From: Malachius bipustulatus
Lineage: Eukaryota > Arthropoda > Insecta > Coleoptera > Melyridae
Direction: 5' to 3'
Assembly (NCBI GenBank): GCA_910589415.1
Contig: OU342631.1
Coordinates: 17,484,001-17,548,000, forward strand
Length of the DNA stretch: 64,000 nucleotides
The notes beneath the pieces are model-generated. The model saw only the letters and a program-made list of their open reading frames with translations. It searched no databases and was not told where the DNA came from. Numbering within the stretch: position 1 is the first letter of the stretch; the number at the start of each line of letters is the position of its first letter. Positions 1 to 12,700 of this stretch are shown here, piece after piece. A program made the translations under genes and the position numbers.

Positions 1-1682
1 CTCAACCTCCAAATCCAAAGTAATAAAATTCTCCAGAAGATACAGCAGCACCTCGCCTCCCCAGATAACACTAAATGGTGTTACACTAGAATCAGTAAGC
101 AACCTGAAGATACTTGGGATTACATTTGATAGCAAACTCACGTGGAATAAACACATAGATCAAATAAGAGGTAACTGCCTAAACCGTCTAAATATATTAA
201 AAATCCTATCTCACAATGTCTGGGGCGCCGATGAAGAAGCCCTACTCAGAATCTACAGAAGCCTAATTCTTTCTCGGATAGACTACGGCAGTATAATATA
301 TCACTCTGCAGCAAAATCCGTGCTGCGAAAGTTGAACACAATCCAGAACAGTGCACTAAGAATCTGCCTAGGCGCCTTTAAATCTAGCCCAGTTCCAAGC
401 CTCCATCTAGAGAGTCGAGTGCTTCTGAATGAAAGAACAGTTGCTCCTTTCGTATGCTGCCAGATTATCCGCAAATCCCAAGAACCCCGCTTACAAACTA
501 CTAATCAATCCCACCCATCGAAACCTCCATGCGCCCTCACAAACAATCCCCCATATCTTATCCACCTTGCAAGGAAATACCTCCCTAACCGAGACAACTG
601 TAGTCTCAATCTCTGAAACCCCACCCTGGACAAGAACTCTACCAAGGATCGACACATCGCTCAACCAACTCAAGAAATCAGAAACTCCCAAGTCAACATA
701 TAAACAACACTTTCTCAACCTGATAAACACCAGTCAGTTCGATACAGTCTACTATACAGACGCTTCAAAAACCCCAGATTCAATTGGCTTCTCCGTCACT
801 ACCTCGCAAGAAACCCTGAAGAAGTTCAAACTATCAGCAGAAAGCAGCGTACTTACAGGCGAACTTTATGCAATTCTAAAAGCCCTAACAATTCCTACTC
901 AAGATAACCAACGATTAGCAATATGTACAGACTCACTAAGCGCAGTACAGTCAATAAATCGTATATATAATAACCACCCAATAGTTCAAAGAATACACGA
1001 GAAAATCCACTTACTTTCTATCAAACGAATCTCCGTTGTCATAATCTGGATTCCATCGCATACAGGAATACCGGGCAACGAACTAGCAGACCAAGCCGCC
1101 AAAGAGGCAACATCAATAGACCTACCAGTTAGCCACATTCAGCTCCCCAAAGACCTCCAGGCGAAATTCAGGAAGGAGACTACATCCAAATAGCAAACCG
1201 AATGGGATAGGTCCAACACCAAGCTAAAGGCAATTCAACCAACAATTTACCCTCCGAAACTAGGACAGATGACTAGAAGAGATAAGATTATTATACGAAG
1301 ATTAAGAATCGGTCATACCCGTCTAACACACGGTCATCTAATGGCATCCAGTACCACCCCCACCTGTCAACATTGTAATCAAGCCGCTCTCACGGTGGAA
1401 CACATTCTCCTAGAATGCACAAAATACCAAGACGCGCGCCAAAAATTTGGCTTGGGAAGAAGCCCAAAGGAGATCCTCGGGTCTCCAGATCAGTATGAAG
1501 CAGTGATAAGCTTTCTGCAAGAATCACACCTGTACCAACAAATCTAGATACAGACTAGCAACAAAATATACTGCACAATTTCAAGTATAATTTATTACAA
1601 TATTTATGTTCAACCCGTTGTACCTGTGTCAATGACCAAAGTAGTCGAGACACGTTAATATAAATAAATAAATAAAATAAAA
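1..1682 (+). mobile_element. 3' part of a non-LTR retrotransposon (LINE) with RNase H domain
   Basis: The fragment runs from the window edge, within the reverse transcriptase thumb and C-terminal region, through a ribonuclease H domain and a Cys/His cluster to an AATAAATA-type tail at about 1660-1682. LINEs with a C-terminal RNase H belong to the I, R1, LOA and related clades; I cannot choose between them. The 5' portion lies left of the window. The copy is old, since its frame is broken (see the pseudogene entry). If the receptor gene begins left of the window, this copy sits in one of its introns. Confidence 0.9.
2..1547 (+). pseudogene. Decayed LINE ORF2: end of reverse transcriptase, RNase H, terminal Cys/His motif
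   Basis: Positions 2 to about 430 read openly in one frame and show the usual post-catalytic reverse transcriptase text (LKILGITFDSKLTWNKHI, then YRSLILSRIDYGS). Near 430 the frame shifts by one base and continues to 1193. That part carries RNase H: the first Asp in YTDAS, the Glu in GELYAIL, the second Asp in CTDSLSA, and the HTG...NELADQAAKEA end. A stop codon at 1191-1193 interrupts the frame, which then resumes to 1547 with a CxxC...H...C cluster (CQHC, then HILLEC). One frameshift and one stop mean that no full-length product is made. The order of domains is diagnostic, so the family call is firm although the clade is not. Confidence 0.88.
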
Positions 1683-1780
1683 CTGTAAAAAATTTTTACT
1701 CAGAAGAAAAAATTTCTAATTAAAAATTTTGCGTGGAACAAACTGGGACTATATTTATTTTAAATTTAAAAAACCAATAA

Positions 1781-1857
1781 AAGATTAGTCATCGCTCAGT
1801 GGATAAAAATGAGTGAGACAACCACTTCTTTGAAAAAAAGTAAGGGGTACGATCATT
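1781..1857 (+). repeat. tRNA-like relic, possibly a SINE head
   Basis: The text contains an A-box-like stretch (TCGCTCAGTGGATAAAA, from about 1791) and, at a tRNA-like distance, a weak B-box-like GGGGTACGATCAT. Acceptor and T-arm pairing are poor and no tail or target duplication is evident. It may be a degraded tRNA or the head of a tRNA-derived SINE, or chance. Confidence 0.25.
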
Positions 1858-1860
1858 TAA

Positions 1861-4470
1861 TTTTAAATTAACGATAAGTGCCACAAAACAATAATTATTG
1901 TCTTCAGTACCTACCTAGATGATACTTAAATATGTAGCGCAAGAAGTTTTTCCGACAATTTTCACTCCTTTGATTTAGATTGTTTTGTTTAACATAAATA
2001 TTTTAACCCCATTGCTGTACTGTTAATAAAAAACCCCCAGATTAAAATTCAAAGAACAAAGGTTATAAATAATTTGTCCCACCGGTGCATTCGGAAATCA
2101 GTTCCTAAGGCAAAGGAAATAAGTTACAAATACCTAATACCTACGTACATTTATCTGTGTAATCGATATTGTCCCGGTGCAATATCGAAGTTTAGTGTAC
2201 ACTAAAAGGGCCAAAACCAGGAGAACGAAATTAAACGGGCTTATAGAAAGATTTATCACTATTTTCAGCGCCCCTCGTAACATTTCCAGGTCGCGACAGA
2301 ATACAAACGGAGACACCCTCAAACGGAATGCGGAAGAGGGTTTATTTTTCCAGTTGCCTTCGAGAAGGGTCAGCTGTAAATTTGTTTGAACTGCCCGGAA
2401 TGAGAATCAGAGTCTCCGAATCAGGTGATTCGGGATGTTAATGCGTGCCAGGATTTTCTTATGCAATCAATGTGGAAAGGTAGGTGTGTTTTGGTTATGT
2501 AACGGGTTTCTATAGTGGCGGCTTGTACAAACGATCGTGATAGAGAAAAAGGGTGATGTTGACATAGGGAGATCAATCCTGTTTTTTTGTTTGAGTCAGA
2601 GACAGTTTTACATTCGTCTTGTATTCATTCAGGAAATGATGTTGACTTTTAGGATTATGTAAATATATTTGTTACGATAAGAATCAACTACACTCTTTTT
2701 TAGATAAGAAATAAATAAATATTGTCTAGTTCATCCTGGATAAATGAAAGTACCTACCTACCTATGAGTACTTTTATCTATCCATTTGAACCTATAGGTA
2801 TGTAGTGGAATCCGATAGCTCAATTTATTTCCTGGAAACAGAACCTCATTGTTTGGGGGATTTAGGGAATGAGTGAAGGATATTGCATTGTCTGCTAATA
2901 TCAGCCGGGCTCCTGGCGGTATTGACAATTGAAGGAGTATCGTTCCAGAACCGTTACACTTCACTAGTATAGTGATCTCCCACCCTGTATTGTTGGGATT
3001 CACTCATGGGATGATTAAACACAGGAGTACATGGAGCTCAACGGCTTTCTGCCTCCCGTGTGTCTCTGTCACAGGATGTTGATTAGTTATGATTTGGAAC
3101 ATTGCAATATTTCTAATGAAATCTCGAGTGACGTGATTTCCTTACCAGATGGGACGAACATGTTACTTTACTTGAAAGGGGATGACAGTTTCATCCACGA
3201 TTGCTCACGCTTCGTGATAGAATAATCGATGAAAAATTTCAAATACACATCATCATCATGCATGACATATCTCGCCATATATTTCTGTTTCCTTATAAAC
3301 AGAATGTATTGGAATGTGAATCTGAATTTATGCCATGACTGAAGGTAAGATAGAATAATATGAAACATTTCCATTATTACAACTGAGATACGAGTAGATC
3401 TACCAATTAAGTTTCTATAATTAATATTAGCTTCATAAGTAATACTTGATTCCTGACATTTTCATATCGGTAAGGAGGAAATTGGCTTCAAGAAAGGATA
3501 ATCTAATCCCATGCGCACATACAGTGACTTTCTCGGGAAATAGTGCTATGAAACTAGAGAAAGTAATTTTAAGACCGTCTAGCCTAGGCTTCTGATGGTA
3601 ACCGAGTAGAGATATGGAAGGAATTCCTACTCATAAAAATCAAAATATTCTTGCTATCATTGAAATGGTCTTTATTTATCGACCCTTAAACTCTGAGGGG
3701 GTTAATGATTCCACTCTTATTTTTACGATCAATCGAGTTACTCAATAAAATTAAGGGTTGATTTCATGTACCACGCAGCCTTGTCACCATAAAAAAGGCA
3801 AGAGGCGGCAAAATCCATTTTATGACATGGAGTTTAATCCCATATTATCGATTGGTGCATTTTTTATTAACGATCAACGATTACCTCTCCTGCTAGTTTT
3901 TGAAAATATAGCAGACGGTGATGTCGCCTGACAGGTGTAGCGTGCGCTTTTCCGCATCTGTTTCGAATGAATTTTTGAATAGAAAAGGCGCAAGAAAATA
4001 GACCTGTTGGAATGTTACACTCCACTGGTTTTATACTCTGAGTCATTGTAGCGAGGTCGAATGGTGAGTCTGTCAGATTCCAGTCTGCCATCTGCCAGTC
4101 AGAAGGGCTACATGTCAGAATTGTCAGAGCAGTAGAGGAAAGGAGGATGCGTGGATGTATCGATTGGATAGTGGGGGAATTGTCAGGTCGAGAACCGGAC
4201 GAGATTGGTGGCCGGTCGTTCTTTCTGTCTGAGATAGTGGTGGTGATCATGATTCAGAAATTGAATTGGTTAATTATTTGTTTCGTGTAGTGGTTTGTTT
4301 AAAACTCAGGTATTAAGTTGTTGTTTGAGAGTTATTTAGCAAAGCTAATGTTTTATGTTGTTTCTCGATTAGGTGGTTTTGAAATTAAGGCAGAAAAAGG
4401 ATTTTTAAAGAAGCCCGACTTGGATAATGTGATTCATTTCGGTAAAGGATTAAGATGGCGTAGTAAAATT
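1861..4470. other. AT-rich stretch without a recognised gene
   Basis: Three open frames stand out but resemble nothing I know: 2177-2389 (+, 70 codons), 2758-3003 (-, 81 codons) and 3867-4250 (-, 127 codons). The block 2170-2480 has higher GC than its surroundings and contains a small palindrome at 2416-2433 (arms CCGAATCA/TGATTCGG). It may be conserved non-coding DNA or relics of the decayed frame that follows. I see no splice-supported exon. Confidence 0.4.
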
Positions 4471-4763
4471 TCAGATGTAATTATTATAAATTTCAGGGTT
4501 TTCCGTTTTCGTTTCGGATTCTTCATTAGGGCTATTGTGCTCTGATTCAAGTCCCGATTTTAGTTTCTGTTCTGGGATCATAATTGGTTCAGGAGTTTTG
4601 TTGATGTGAGCAGTTTGGATGAATGGCGTCCTTTGGGTAAAGCGAAGCCATTCCATTTTTTTCGATTTGGTTTATATGTCTGGACCATCGAGGAGGATGA
4701 CGTAAGCAGTTGTGGAAGGAGGAAGCGTCACTCTCCATTCTGCTTTTGGATCTTCCCGTCCAC
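4471..4763 (-). pseudogene. Decayed protein-coding frame, family not recognised
   Basis: Read on the minus strand from about 4763, one frame stays protein-like for about 95 codons with a single internal stop (TAA near 4680). It includes AEWRVTLPPSTTAYVILLDG, then after the stop KKMEWLRFTQRTPF, then an acidic, Pro/Glu-rich tail that ends at 4471. The composition (ordered first part, charged low-complexity end) suggests a decayed gene or retroelement product rather than chance. I cannot name the family, and the neighbouring minus-strand frame at 3867-4250 could belong to the same unit. Confidence 0.3.
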
Positions 4764-4800
4764 TCACTTGTCAACATGAACTGCTATTGGGACTGGAAGG

Positions 4801-6381
4801 TACCTTATCAGATTTATATATTTGAAACTTTTTATGTTCTCTAGAATGAGAAACACATCAATCAAAGAATGTTACTTGGAGTGATTTATTTGGATCAGTG
4901 TTATTTATTAATGAATTGAAGAATACCTAATTGAGATGATAATTTTGTATATTGCTAAACTTAATAATACCAAGACCAAGCGGTATAATGTTTTATTATT
5001 TTTTATATAAGTAAAGTAAATTTTAATTTAGTAAAGTGATTATTTGGCCAAATTAAGTAAGGTTAGATAAGTAAATTTTAGCGAAAGCTAATCGAAGGTG
5101 AATTTGGGTCTTTTAAAGACTAATTACATTTTAAAATGAATAATGATTTTGTCTTATCTTTGATGTTATGTGTAATGTTTAGTAAATAAGTGGAACAATC
5201 CTAATTTTAAGTATATAATCTCACGATACATTACTATCAATTCCTGTAAATTTAATTTAATTGGAGTATTCCAATAAATTGTTAATTGTTAGTGTGTGTT
5301 TTATTTTAGTGTTTTGTGTGACCTGTAATTTAAATATTCACAACGTAGGGCAGGTCAAGCTTTTTGGAAACTTTTTGGAAATTTTTGAAAGACAAAATAT
5401 ATCTAGACGACCACTGAAAAATTTGTAACTTCATTTTAAGATCTTTAACACCCTCTGTTCCGCTTTGGGTTCAAACAAATTTGAACGTACCCGAACGGAG
5501 CCAGAGGGAATAGCATCCTCTGCTCGCACATTTTTCTTTTGGCATATTTATTCGAAATTTTAAATCAAGCGAGCAGAAAGGGCTACACAGGAACTGGGAT
5601 TCCTGATACACTGAACTTTGGGAATCTCTTTTAATGGGTGTCACTCCATACTGAACAGTTTTGAATATTAACGAAATCATTTTAGCCAAAAATGTGTCAA
5701 AGATTGAGCTTTCGCTAAGCTGCGTCTTGTAAAGATGAATTCTGGTGTATCTTGTGAAGATGAAAATATAAAACACGAAAATATGAAGCACCCATTCGTC
5801 TTTTGCATATTTTAGTGGTCAGTAGCAGTATTTGATTCTTTAAAGAGTTGCTGTGTTGGCCGGCTCTTGCGACAAAAAATTCACGCAGTGCATGCTGATT
5901 TTGGTAGGTGCACGTTGATTTTGGTAGTAAAATTGAATAATTTCTTTAATTTATTGAAAATGTGTCAGCGTATACCTTTTCTTGATTATTTTTCAAGACG
6001 TAATGAGTATTTGCGTTAAGAAATTATAAGAAGATCTTCCAAAATGTTATCGTTACTCCTGCTTAAAGCCATGTCACTCAATTGAAGATCCCAATAGATT
6101 GTCGACGGTGTTCCAATCAATTAATTCCGATTAATTAATTCCAATTAATTTTCATTGTCGATTACGTCTTCATTTCTTTCACACCAAGTCCCACTAGTCA
6201 CTCTAGACTAATTGTAGAGTTGCAGAAAGGTCCAGAGTGACAAAGAGGAACATGAACATTTTGGATAGAAGTGACAGGACTTACTAAAGTTGCTATGGCG
6301 ATGGTGGTCATTGTTATTTTGATGAGTGGTCATTTAGACATCTTATTCAAAACGAAACAGTGGTCGGTCGAGTAGCGCATG
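4801..6381. other. AT-rich non-coding stretch
   Basis: No gene is supported. An open minus-strand frame at 5471-5791 (106 codons) has AT-rich composition and no recognisable motif. Repeated ATTAATT words lie at 6115-6150 and could be homeodomain-type sites or simple AT repetition. Confidence 0.4.
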
Positions 6382-6389
6382 TATAAATA
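6382..6389 (+). promoter_or_regulatory. TATA box of a candidate core promoter
   Basis: TATAAATA stands in a GC-richer patch about 27 bases upstream of an initiator-like TCAACG (A at 6409). The spacing fits an insect TATA promoter. It would drive the candidate exon that ends at 6478. It lies upstream of the receptor exons on the same strand, so it could be an internal promoter or belong to a nested gene. Confidence 0.4.
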
Positions 6390-6408
6390 CGGTAACTCGG
6401 AGCAGCTC

Positions 6409-6478
6409 AACGAGAATTCAATTTTCATTTCAATGTCGATCGACGTGGAGCGTCGCTATAGCCACCAACCACTACGAG
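6409..6478 (+). other. Candidate first exon downstream of the TATA box
   Basis: Starting at the initiator-like site, the sequence has an ATG at 6433 followed by fifteen open codons (MSIDVERRYSHQPLR) and then ACGAG|GTAAAA, a plausible donor at 6479. Local GC is higher than in the flanks. No downstream partner exon could be identified. Splicing to the receptor exon at 8746 would not fit by phase (1 here, 2 needed). It may also be non-coding. Confidence 0.28.
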
Positions 6479-6489
6479 GTAAAAATTGT

Positions 6490-8745
6490 TACGCAAATGG
6501 CTCATGCCCACTTTATGTGTATTGTCTCATTAAATAGTTTTGCTGTTTAAAAAAATCGTTATAATCCTGGTGGCTCCACTGTTACATTGTAAACGACAGT
6601 GGGAATACTTTAACGGCCAGCCGTCGGAAAGTGAGTTCTATTTATTGGCAATACTCCCTCCTCGCTGTCACCCTGTATAAGCGTTATGTGTACAGGGCTG
6701 ATTTGCTACCTAATCCTGGAGGGTCAAGGCTCAATAATATACCCTATTTTTTTTCTTTACTGCTCCACTTACTTGTCTTCCTTCTTGGTTGCGATTTGTA
6801 TTGATTTTTGGTAAAATATGTCGACAGGGTAGATGGAAATCTCAGATTATTTTTCAATGTTGGAGATCTACATGCAATGTTTACATTTACAATTTACATG
6901 CAAGGAGGTCCTAGGGGACTTGAATTTAGATCAGTTAAAAAAAAAATTACAAAAAGCAATTTAACTTTGTCGCACATGGCTCATAAAAAAAACTTTTAGT
7001 TGTTTTTCCATGAGTTGAGCTATTGCGACCATTTAACGGAATCCTTGCAACAAGTTTTGATATTTTTTCTCCATGAGTTTGTGTTATTTTTTGTCATTTT
7101 ATAAATCCTCTTTCCACAGTGTTGAGGAAAAGTTATACGAGATTGAACACGTCTTCCAGTAGGCAATCTATCCATCCTGAATTAATATATTGCGGTATCC
7201 TTTCCCATTCTCTTCCTGTCATCGCTTAAGGTGCTTTCCCTTCATATGCCCTTCACTCGGTAGATTGGAGGTAGGTATATCAATAACTCCGTCGAATCGT
7301 ATAAAGACAAACCAATTTCCTAGCTATTGAATCGCTGCAAGTGCTATTCTGCGCTCGATTGAACGGTTTATCGTTAAGACATCCTTAATAATAGTTTCTA
7401 TTACGGCAAAATTGGCTACCGTTTTCAGCAACTGACACTACTTACACTTTTATTACACATTTACTTATAACGCAGAATTATGATTGTTCTTACCCACAAA
7501 TATATGTTCGTATAAAAACCTAGATGGAGCTGGAAGAGTAGCAGCAGGAACAACACTTTAATAGCCCTTAAAGAGGGTTAAAGTCATCCAGTCAAGAACA
7601 ACTTGAAAAGGACATGAGAAGGGTCCAGGTTAATGTTGTGGCGTGGAATAATGATGGCTATATATCCTTCTCCAGCTCAACGCTTGCAGACAGCGCTTGC
7701 TTATAATATTCCTAAATAATAAAGGTTCCCTTCAAACGTCAACTAAAGCCAGAAGTTACCAATTATAATTCGATGTCATAGAACGAGGCGATTTTAATAA
7801 TCATTCAGGCTGCACATCGTTTCATTCTATACCAGCACCAGCTTAACTTGAAATTCATGAAATTTAGACGCGGACGGACTAGACAAAGTTCTGACGTAGA
7901 CTTGCCAAGATAAACGTTGTCTAGGATAAATGCACCCGACAGGTTAAATGCACATGAATATTATTTTCATCGCGTGTGAAGCTCATAATATACCTACGTT
8001 CGAGACTGGTGTCACTTTACACTTTTGGTGCTTGTTTGGTGTATGAAATATGTTTAACTTTACTGCAGAGTTCCCACGATATAAGCAGCACGGTCTTATG
8101 ATGCTGTCAAAAAAATACATTAATCTCTCAAAAAATGCACCTAAGAAGCTCGCATTTAATAAATCTTAGTTTCTGTCTCCTTATTGTTAGCTGAGATATA
8201 ATTAACGGGTATATTAAAAATAAACCATTGAAGTTGATATCAATTTTGAGTTATTATTCATCAATATAATCAGCTCTTTAGAGAAAACTTTAAAGAACCA
8301 GGTCCAATTTAGCGATAGAAGTTGAGTCACAAAATCTTCAATAAAAGACGTTTCGTTAAATTGTTTAATTATATTTCTATATTGGTCATTAGAAAATCAC
8401 GCTAGCCTATTTTAATTTTTTTATAATTTTGTAGTCAAGACATGGATGCATTTATTTGCTTAAACTCTCCGAAAATTGTCCAACAATAATTATTAATGTT
8501 GCAAAATTCAAATCTCATTTTTTTATAGCGGGCAAAACCTATTACGTCACGTTCTTTGATGATACTCTAATAATTACTATTCAATGCAAAAATTTCTGAA
8601 TATTTTCTAGGTCCTAGGAGATCCTCCCAAAGCATCCCCATTCTTGTCCCATTTAGATTGGACCATGAAAAAAATTTCCATGAAAATACAGTGCTACAAA
8701 ATCTATGAAAATTAACTTAAATATGATAAATATCTTCTCTTTCAG
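6490..8745. other. Intron or spacer, nothing recognised
   Basis: This AT-rich sequence contains no supported exon. It ends in the pyrimidine-rich acceptor TATCTTCTCTTTCAG that precedes the receptor exon at 8746. A short hairpin with CCACTGT/ACAGTGG arms is at 6577-6602. Confidence 0.45.
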
Positions 8746-9042
8746 GTTGCTAACGAACCGATCGAAACGCAAGAACCTCTCGGCGAACAGCGTCGCCACC
8801 GAGCAGAAAGCGTCCAAAGTCCTCGGCTTGGTCTTCTTCACGTTCGTGCTCTGCTGGTCGCCGTTCTTCATCCTCAACATCATCTTCGCCGCGTGTCCCA
8901 CCTGCGAGGTACCCCAACACGTGGTGGTGCTCTGTCTCTGGCTGGGCTACGTGAGCTCCACCATCAACCCAATCATCTACACGGTGTTCAACCGCACATT
9001 CCGCGCCGCTTTCATCCGCCTGCTGCTCTGCCGCTGCCGGAG
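8746..9042 (+). CDS. Serotonin (5-HT2-type) receptor, penultimate coding exon (TM6-TM7)
   Basis: The exon encodes the end of the third intracellular loop, transmembrane helices 6 and 7 and helix 8 of a class A amine receptor. It opens after a TTTCAG acceptor with one base that completes a codon. Numbering full codons from 8747, TM6 spans residues 24-49 with the CWSP toggle motif at 36-39, followed by a CPTC pair in extracellular loop 3. TM7 carries NPIIY (the NPxxY motif) at 74-78, then [13 protein letters not shown] as helix 8 and a Cys-rich CRCRR end that may be palmitoylated. The basic [11 protein letters not shown] entry to TM6 and the loop 3 cysteine pair fit insect 5-HT2-beta-like receptors, which couple through Gq to calcium release; another amine receptor remains possible. 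The donor AG|GTACGT at 9043 is in phase 2 and fits the exon at 22235. GC is far above the surroundings. Helices 1-5 are outside the window or unseen. Confidence 0.85.
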
Positions 9043-9330
9043 GTACGTGCGAGTGCATGGGCGGGGGACGAGGGCCTTGCCTGCCCAGTGCGGTTACCTT
9101 GCGGCACGGGTGCTCGGGGGGAGTAGCTATTGTACCAACAGTACTTACACTAGTTCCACCAATACCACCTGTAAGTGTTTTTTGTATGCGTAAATGTGTG
9201 TGCTTTGTTATAATTTTATTTGCTTTTTATTTTTATTCAACGACGGACTATTACCTGAGAGTTGGGCGGTATACCCTCCTTTGATAGGAGTGGTGATTTT
9301 TGAGAGAATTTTCATCGCATAGAAAACAAA

Positions 9331-9720
9331 TTGGATTAGATTAGATTAGATTTATCGTCAGTGGATCATTTTGACACCTCCATTGCAACCACATGTCTAT
9401 CGTGCCTCACATCTAGTCGTGCTACATTAACCCGATCAGGTCATCTTCTTTGAGGAAGCTGACTGGGCTATTGGTAATGTATCCATGTTCACTAAACCCA
9501 TCCTGTGCAGATGACGGTTCAGCTTGCAGCGCCCATTATAAAGGACTATTAAGGCTTTCAGTTCTTTTCTGTTAGGCTCCAAAAAACTACAATAATTCTT
9601 TTGTCCTTTTTTTTTGAAGTGCCCTGTGTAAAGGCCTTCGAATGGTTCAATCTTGGTAAGTTTTGCCAGTGCTGGAGGACTTCCCTCTCAGCCCAGCTGC
9701 GTATCGATGTTACTTAGACT
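9331..9720 (-). mobile_element. 3' end of a LINE (minus strand), decayed
   Basis: The left edge is a (GGATTAGATTAGATTAG) tract at 9331-9353, which on the minus strand is a TAATC-type LINE tail. Reading inward on the minus strand gives LKALIVLYNGRCKLNRHLHR, the counterpart of the common LLTGHCxLNxHLxxMG motif of LINE C-termini, preceded by EVLQHWQNLPRLNHSKAF. Frames are interrupted by stops and a run of nine T at about 9606. Only the last ~390 bases are recognisable. It lies in the receptor intron, opposite to the gene. Confidence 0.65.
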
Positions 9721-12700
9721 CGTCTTAGACTCATCTTAGACTCGTCTCGTCGCAAGAAGTAGGAACTATATTAACGAGTTTAGCCTCTTTCGGTTCATGA
9801 TGGTTGTAAAAGATTCAGAAGTGGAAAACTATGATCCCTATTTCTTTATCCAGCGATATACCGCTCGTCTCCCTGCATGGGGTGAGGGATTTAAGAGTAA
9901 TATGCAAACAGGTTACCATTGGTATTCATTGACGACAGATCAACAACTGCTTCTTACGATACAATTGTGCTGTAACATGTTTGTCTTGCATACCTTCTGG
10001 GTCTCATTAATTTTATATTTCAACAAGGAAATGCCTTTCCTTATACGCTGCAAGGCTTTCTACACTGATTCTTGATTCTAGAAGATGACAACCATGACTA
10101 GCTTCCCTGTCACGCGCGATTCCCCAAGATTCTTAGGATTACCTTCCACAAGCGGCAAGAGAACTTGTCGAGTTAAAGCGTCGAGGAAATAATGTATGAT
10201 CAATTAATTGTCAATTTTTAGGTTAAGCTTTCATATTACAGATTTCACCTTGTTGCCGATTGTTAATATTATTGTTGAAACACATTAAATTTTTCATTAA
10301 AATTAAACAACTAACAGTTCTGTGAAGAATCTCAGTTTAACTGGTCAGGTCAGGTTTGGAAAAAGTTCTTACCAATAAATAATAAGTACCTGTCTCTTAA
10401 TAATTATGTGTGCCAAATTTGAATGACATCGCTCACGGTCGTATAGTTATTCCTAGAATTCATTTTTCATACTTTAAAAAAATTAAGCACCCTGTATAAT
10501 CTCTTGGCAATTAATGATGCATAGATTCAACCAAAAAGAGTTTTGACAAGATACCTCAATAATACTTGTTTGTAGATTACTTGAAATCGGTTCAAGCCAA
10601 ATGGGGTTTGAATAATTGTTCCATTTCTGGTCTTTGAAACAACTCCGCCTTTGTATTGGTTGCTTGAATAAAAATATGCAAATTCAGAGACGCATTTGTA
10701 TCACGTCGCGAGCTTTCCTATTTTTTATATGTATATCTAAATCACTTTACCTTTCTCATTGGCGTATCGGGTGAAAACACTTAATTGTAAACAATTGTAT
10801 TGACTTTAATGTAAAATTCAAGTAAGGAAGACTAAGTGGAATCCCTTTAGATGAAACAAGTGAAAGATAGCATCAACGTTTGCTTTTCCAATACCAAACA
10901 GATGCTTTTTTCGCCCCTTGCCTTTCAAAAGCCGCTCTCAATAAATTATTGGCAACAGAACAATATATTTCCCGCTAGTCCTCCGAAGCTATTGCTAAAG
11001 CTTTTGGAAAATCCATATAAATTATCTGCTACTAGACATAAACAAATTCTCAAGCCATTAGATTTCAAGCTATGTGGTAATTTTCGGATCTAAAAAAGTG
11101 TTGTAAGTTGCCAACAAATCATCGTAAAATTACGTTCTAATTACCACCTGGCCGAATGACAAACAAGGTAATTAATATTTGGAGACAAACGGGCTTTTCA
11201 CGCTGGATAGATGCCAGACACCAGTGCCACGGCTACAGCCTGGCTAACCTTGTTGATTCAGTTTCAGTCTCGACCCTGAAAACACCCTGAAAACTATAAT
11301 AATAGTAATTCGGGAACGATTCAAGTTGGAACTTGTTTCAATCGATGGATGTAACTGCTTTAGTTCGGTCTCGTGTTACGTTCATGGTTTTCATATAGGA
11401 GGCATTTATTATTAGTTGAAAACCGGGGTTTTATTTTTGTTATTTATCTCCAGTTACCATGTTTTAAGTGTGGATAATCGTGAGATATTTGGAGACTGTT
11501 ATCGTTAGACAAATACTCCTAGAAAGTTAGTTTCATGGCGCAAATAAGCAGGCAATAGGAGATTCATTCCACACTAATCATAAGTAATATGAACAAGTGC
11601 CCTCTAAATTATGTGTCAAGATATTTATTTTTCTTGTTTTAGTGCTGGTGGCTGTAAAGTCATTCTTTTTTACCAGTTTAAGAATAACTGAGGCAATTTG
11701 AGCTACTTTTAAAAGTTAGATAAATATTATGTACTAATATAATAATCAAAAGGAGTGGCATAAAAGTAGAGGTGATTTCCAAAATTATAGAAATACTGGT
11801 TTTCTTTTCGTGATGATTGGTTTGAAGTGGAGGGTTTATCTGAAATAGAACTGGACCATGAAAGTAGAGCTCAAAAAATGTGATCTAAAGTAATAACTTG
11901 ATTTAATTATTGTTTAGTTTGGAGGGTGGATAAATTAACTCGAAATTGATTAGAATCAAATGAAGCAGTTGAAAATCAGGGAGGGCTTGATTTATTTTTC
12001 AAAAATTTCTGCATCCATCTTCATAGATGGTTGCAGTAAGATATGAAGATATATGAAGTGTTATATAACTTCTCAGGAAGTGCTGCTGCAATTTTGATCA
12101 GAATTGGGATGTTCGCTTAGTTCTAGAATAGTTACATAGCAACCAGAATGGAATTAAAAACAGACTACTCAAAAATTAGACTTGAGAGTCAAAAAATTAT
12201 AAAAAATCTGGAAATATTTATTTTAGTTTGATAAACGTAGGTTCGTTCTTTCAGTTTTAAGGATAGACACAGCACGCGGCAATAAAAAACATTCGATTAA
12301 AGAGGAAAAGGAAGACGTTGAAAATTTAAACGGGGGACTTTGATGAACATTTTTTGCTGGCTTATCTTTACTACAACATAATATTCGGGAAAAATTTCAA
12401 TTGTGGTAGGGGTTAAGAATTAGGTGTTTGAATTTTCATAAATTTATCTCAGGAACTCCCGATGAAAATTGGATTGAGCGTTTATTTTTTAGGCATGGAT
12501 GCCTAGATCAAAAATCAAAAAATAAATTATAAGGATTCTGGCGAAAAAGCATAAATAATTTAAAGTCAGAAGAAGTGGAATAAATTAGGGTCCAGTCCCC
12601 GGATCATATGGAAATTAGCCATCGATTAAAATGGCCGAAATACAAATATATTATTCAACTGTTTATGGCGGGCGTAAAGTGAATATGTATAAAGGGTGAT

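Noticed and set aside
6441..6447. Downstream promoter element (CGACGTG)
   Set aside because: Its distance from the initiator-like A at 6409 is a few bases too long for a true DPE at +28.
8750..9058. 102-codon minus-strand frame
   Set aside because: It is the antisense of the receptor exon; the plus strand carries the TM6/TM7 motifs.
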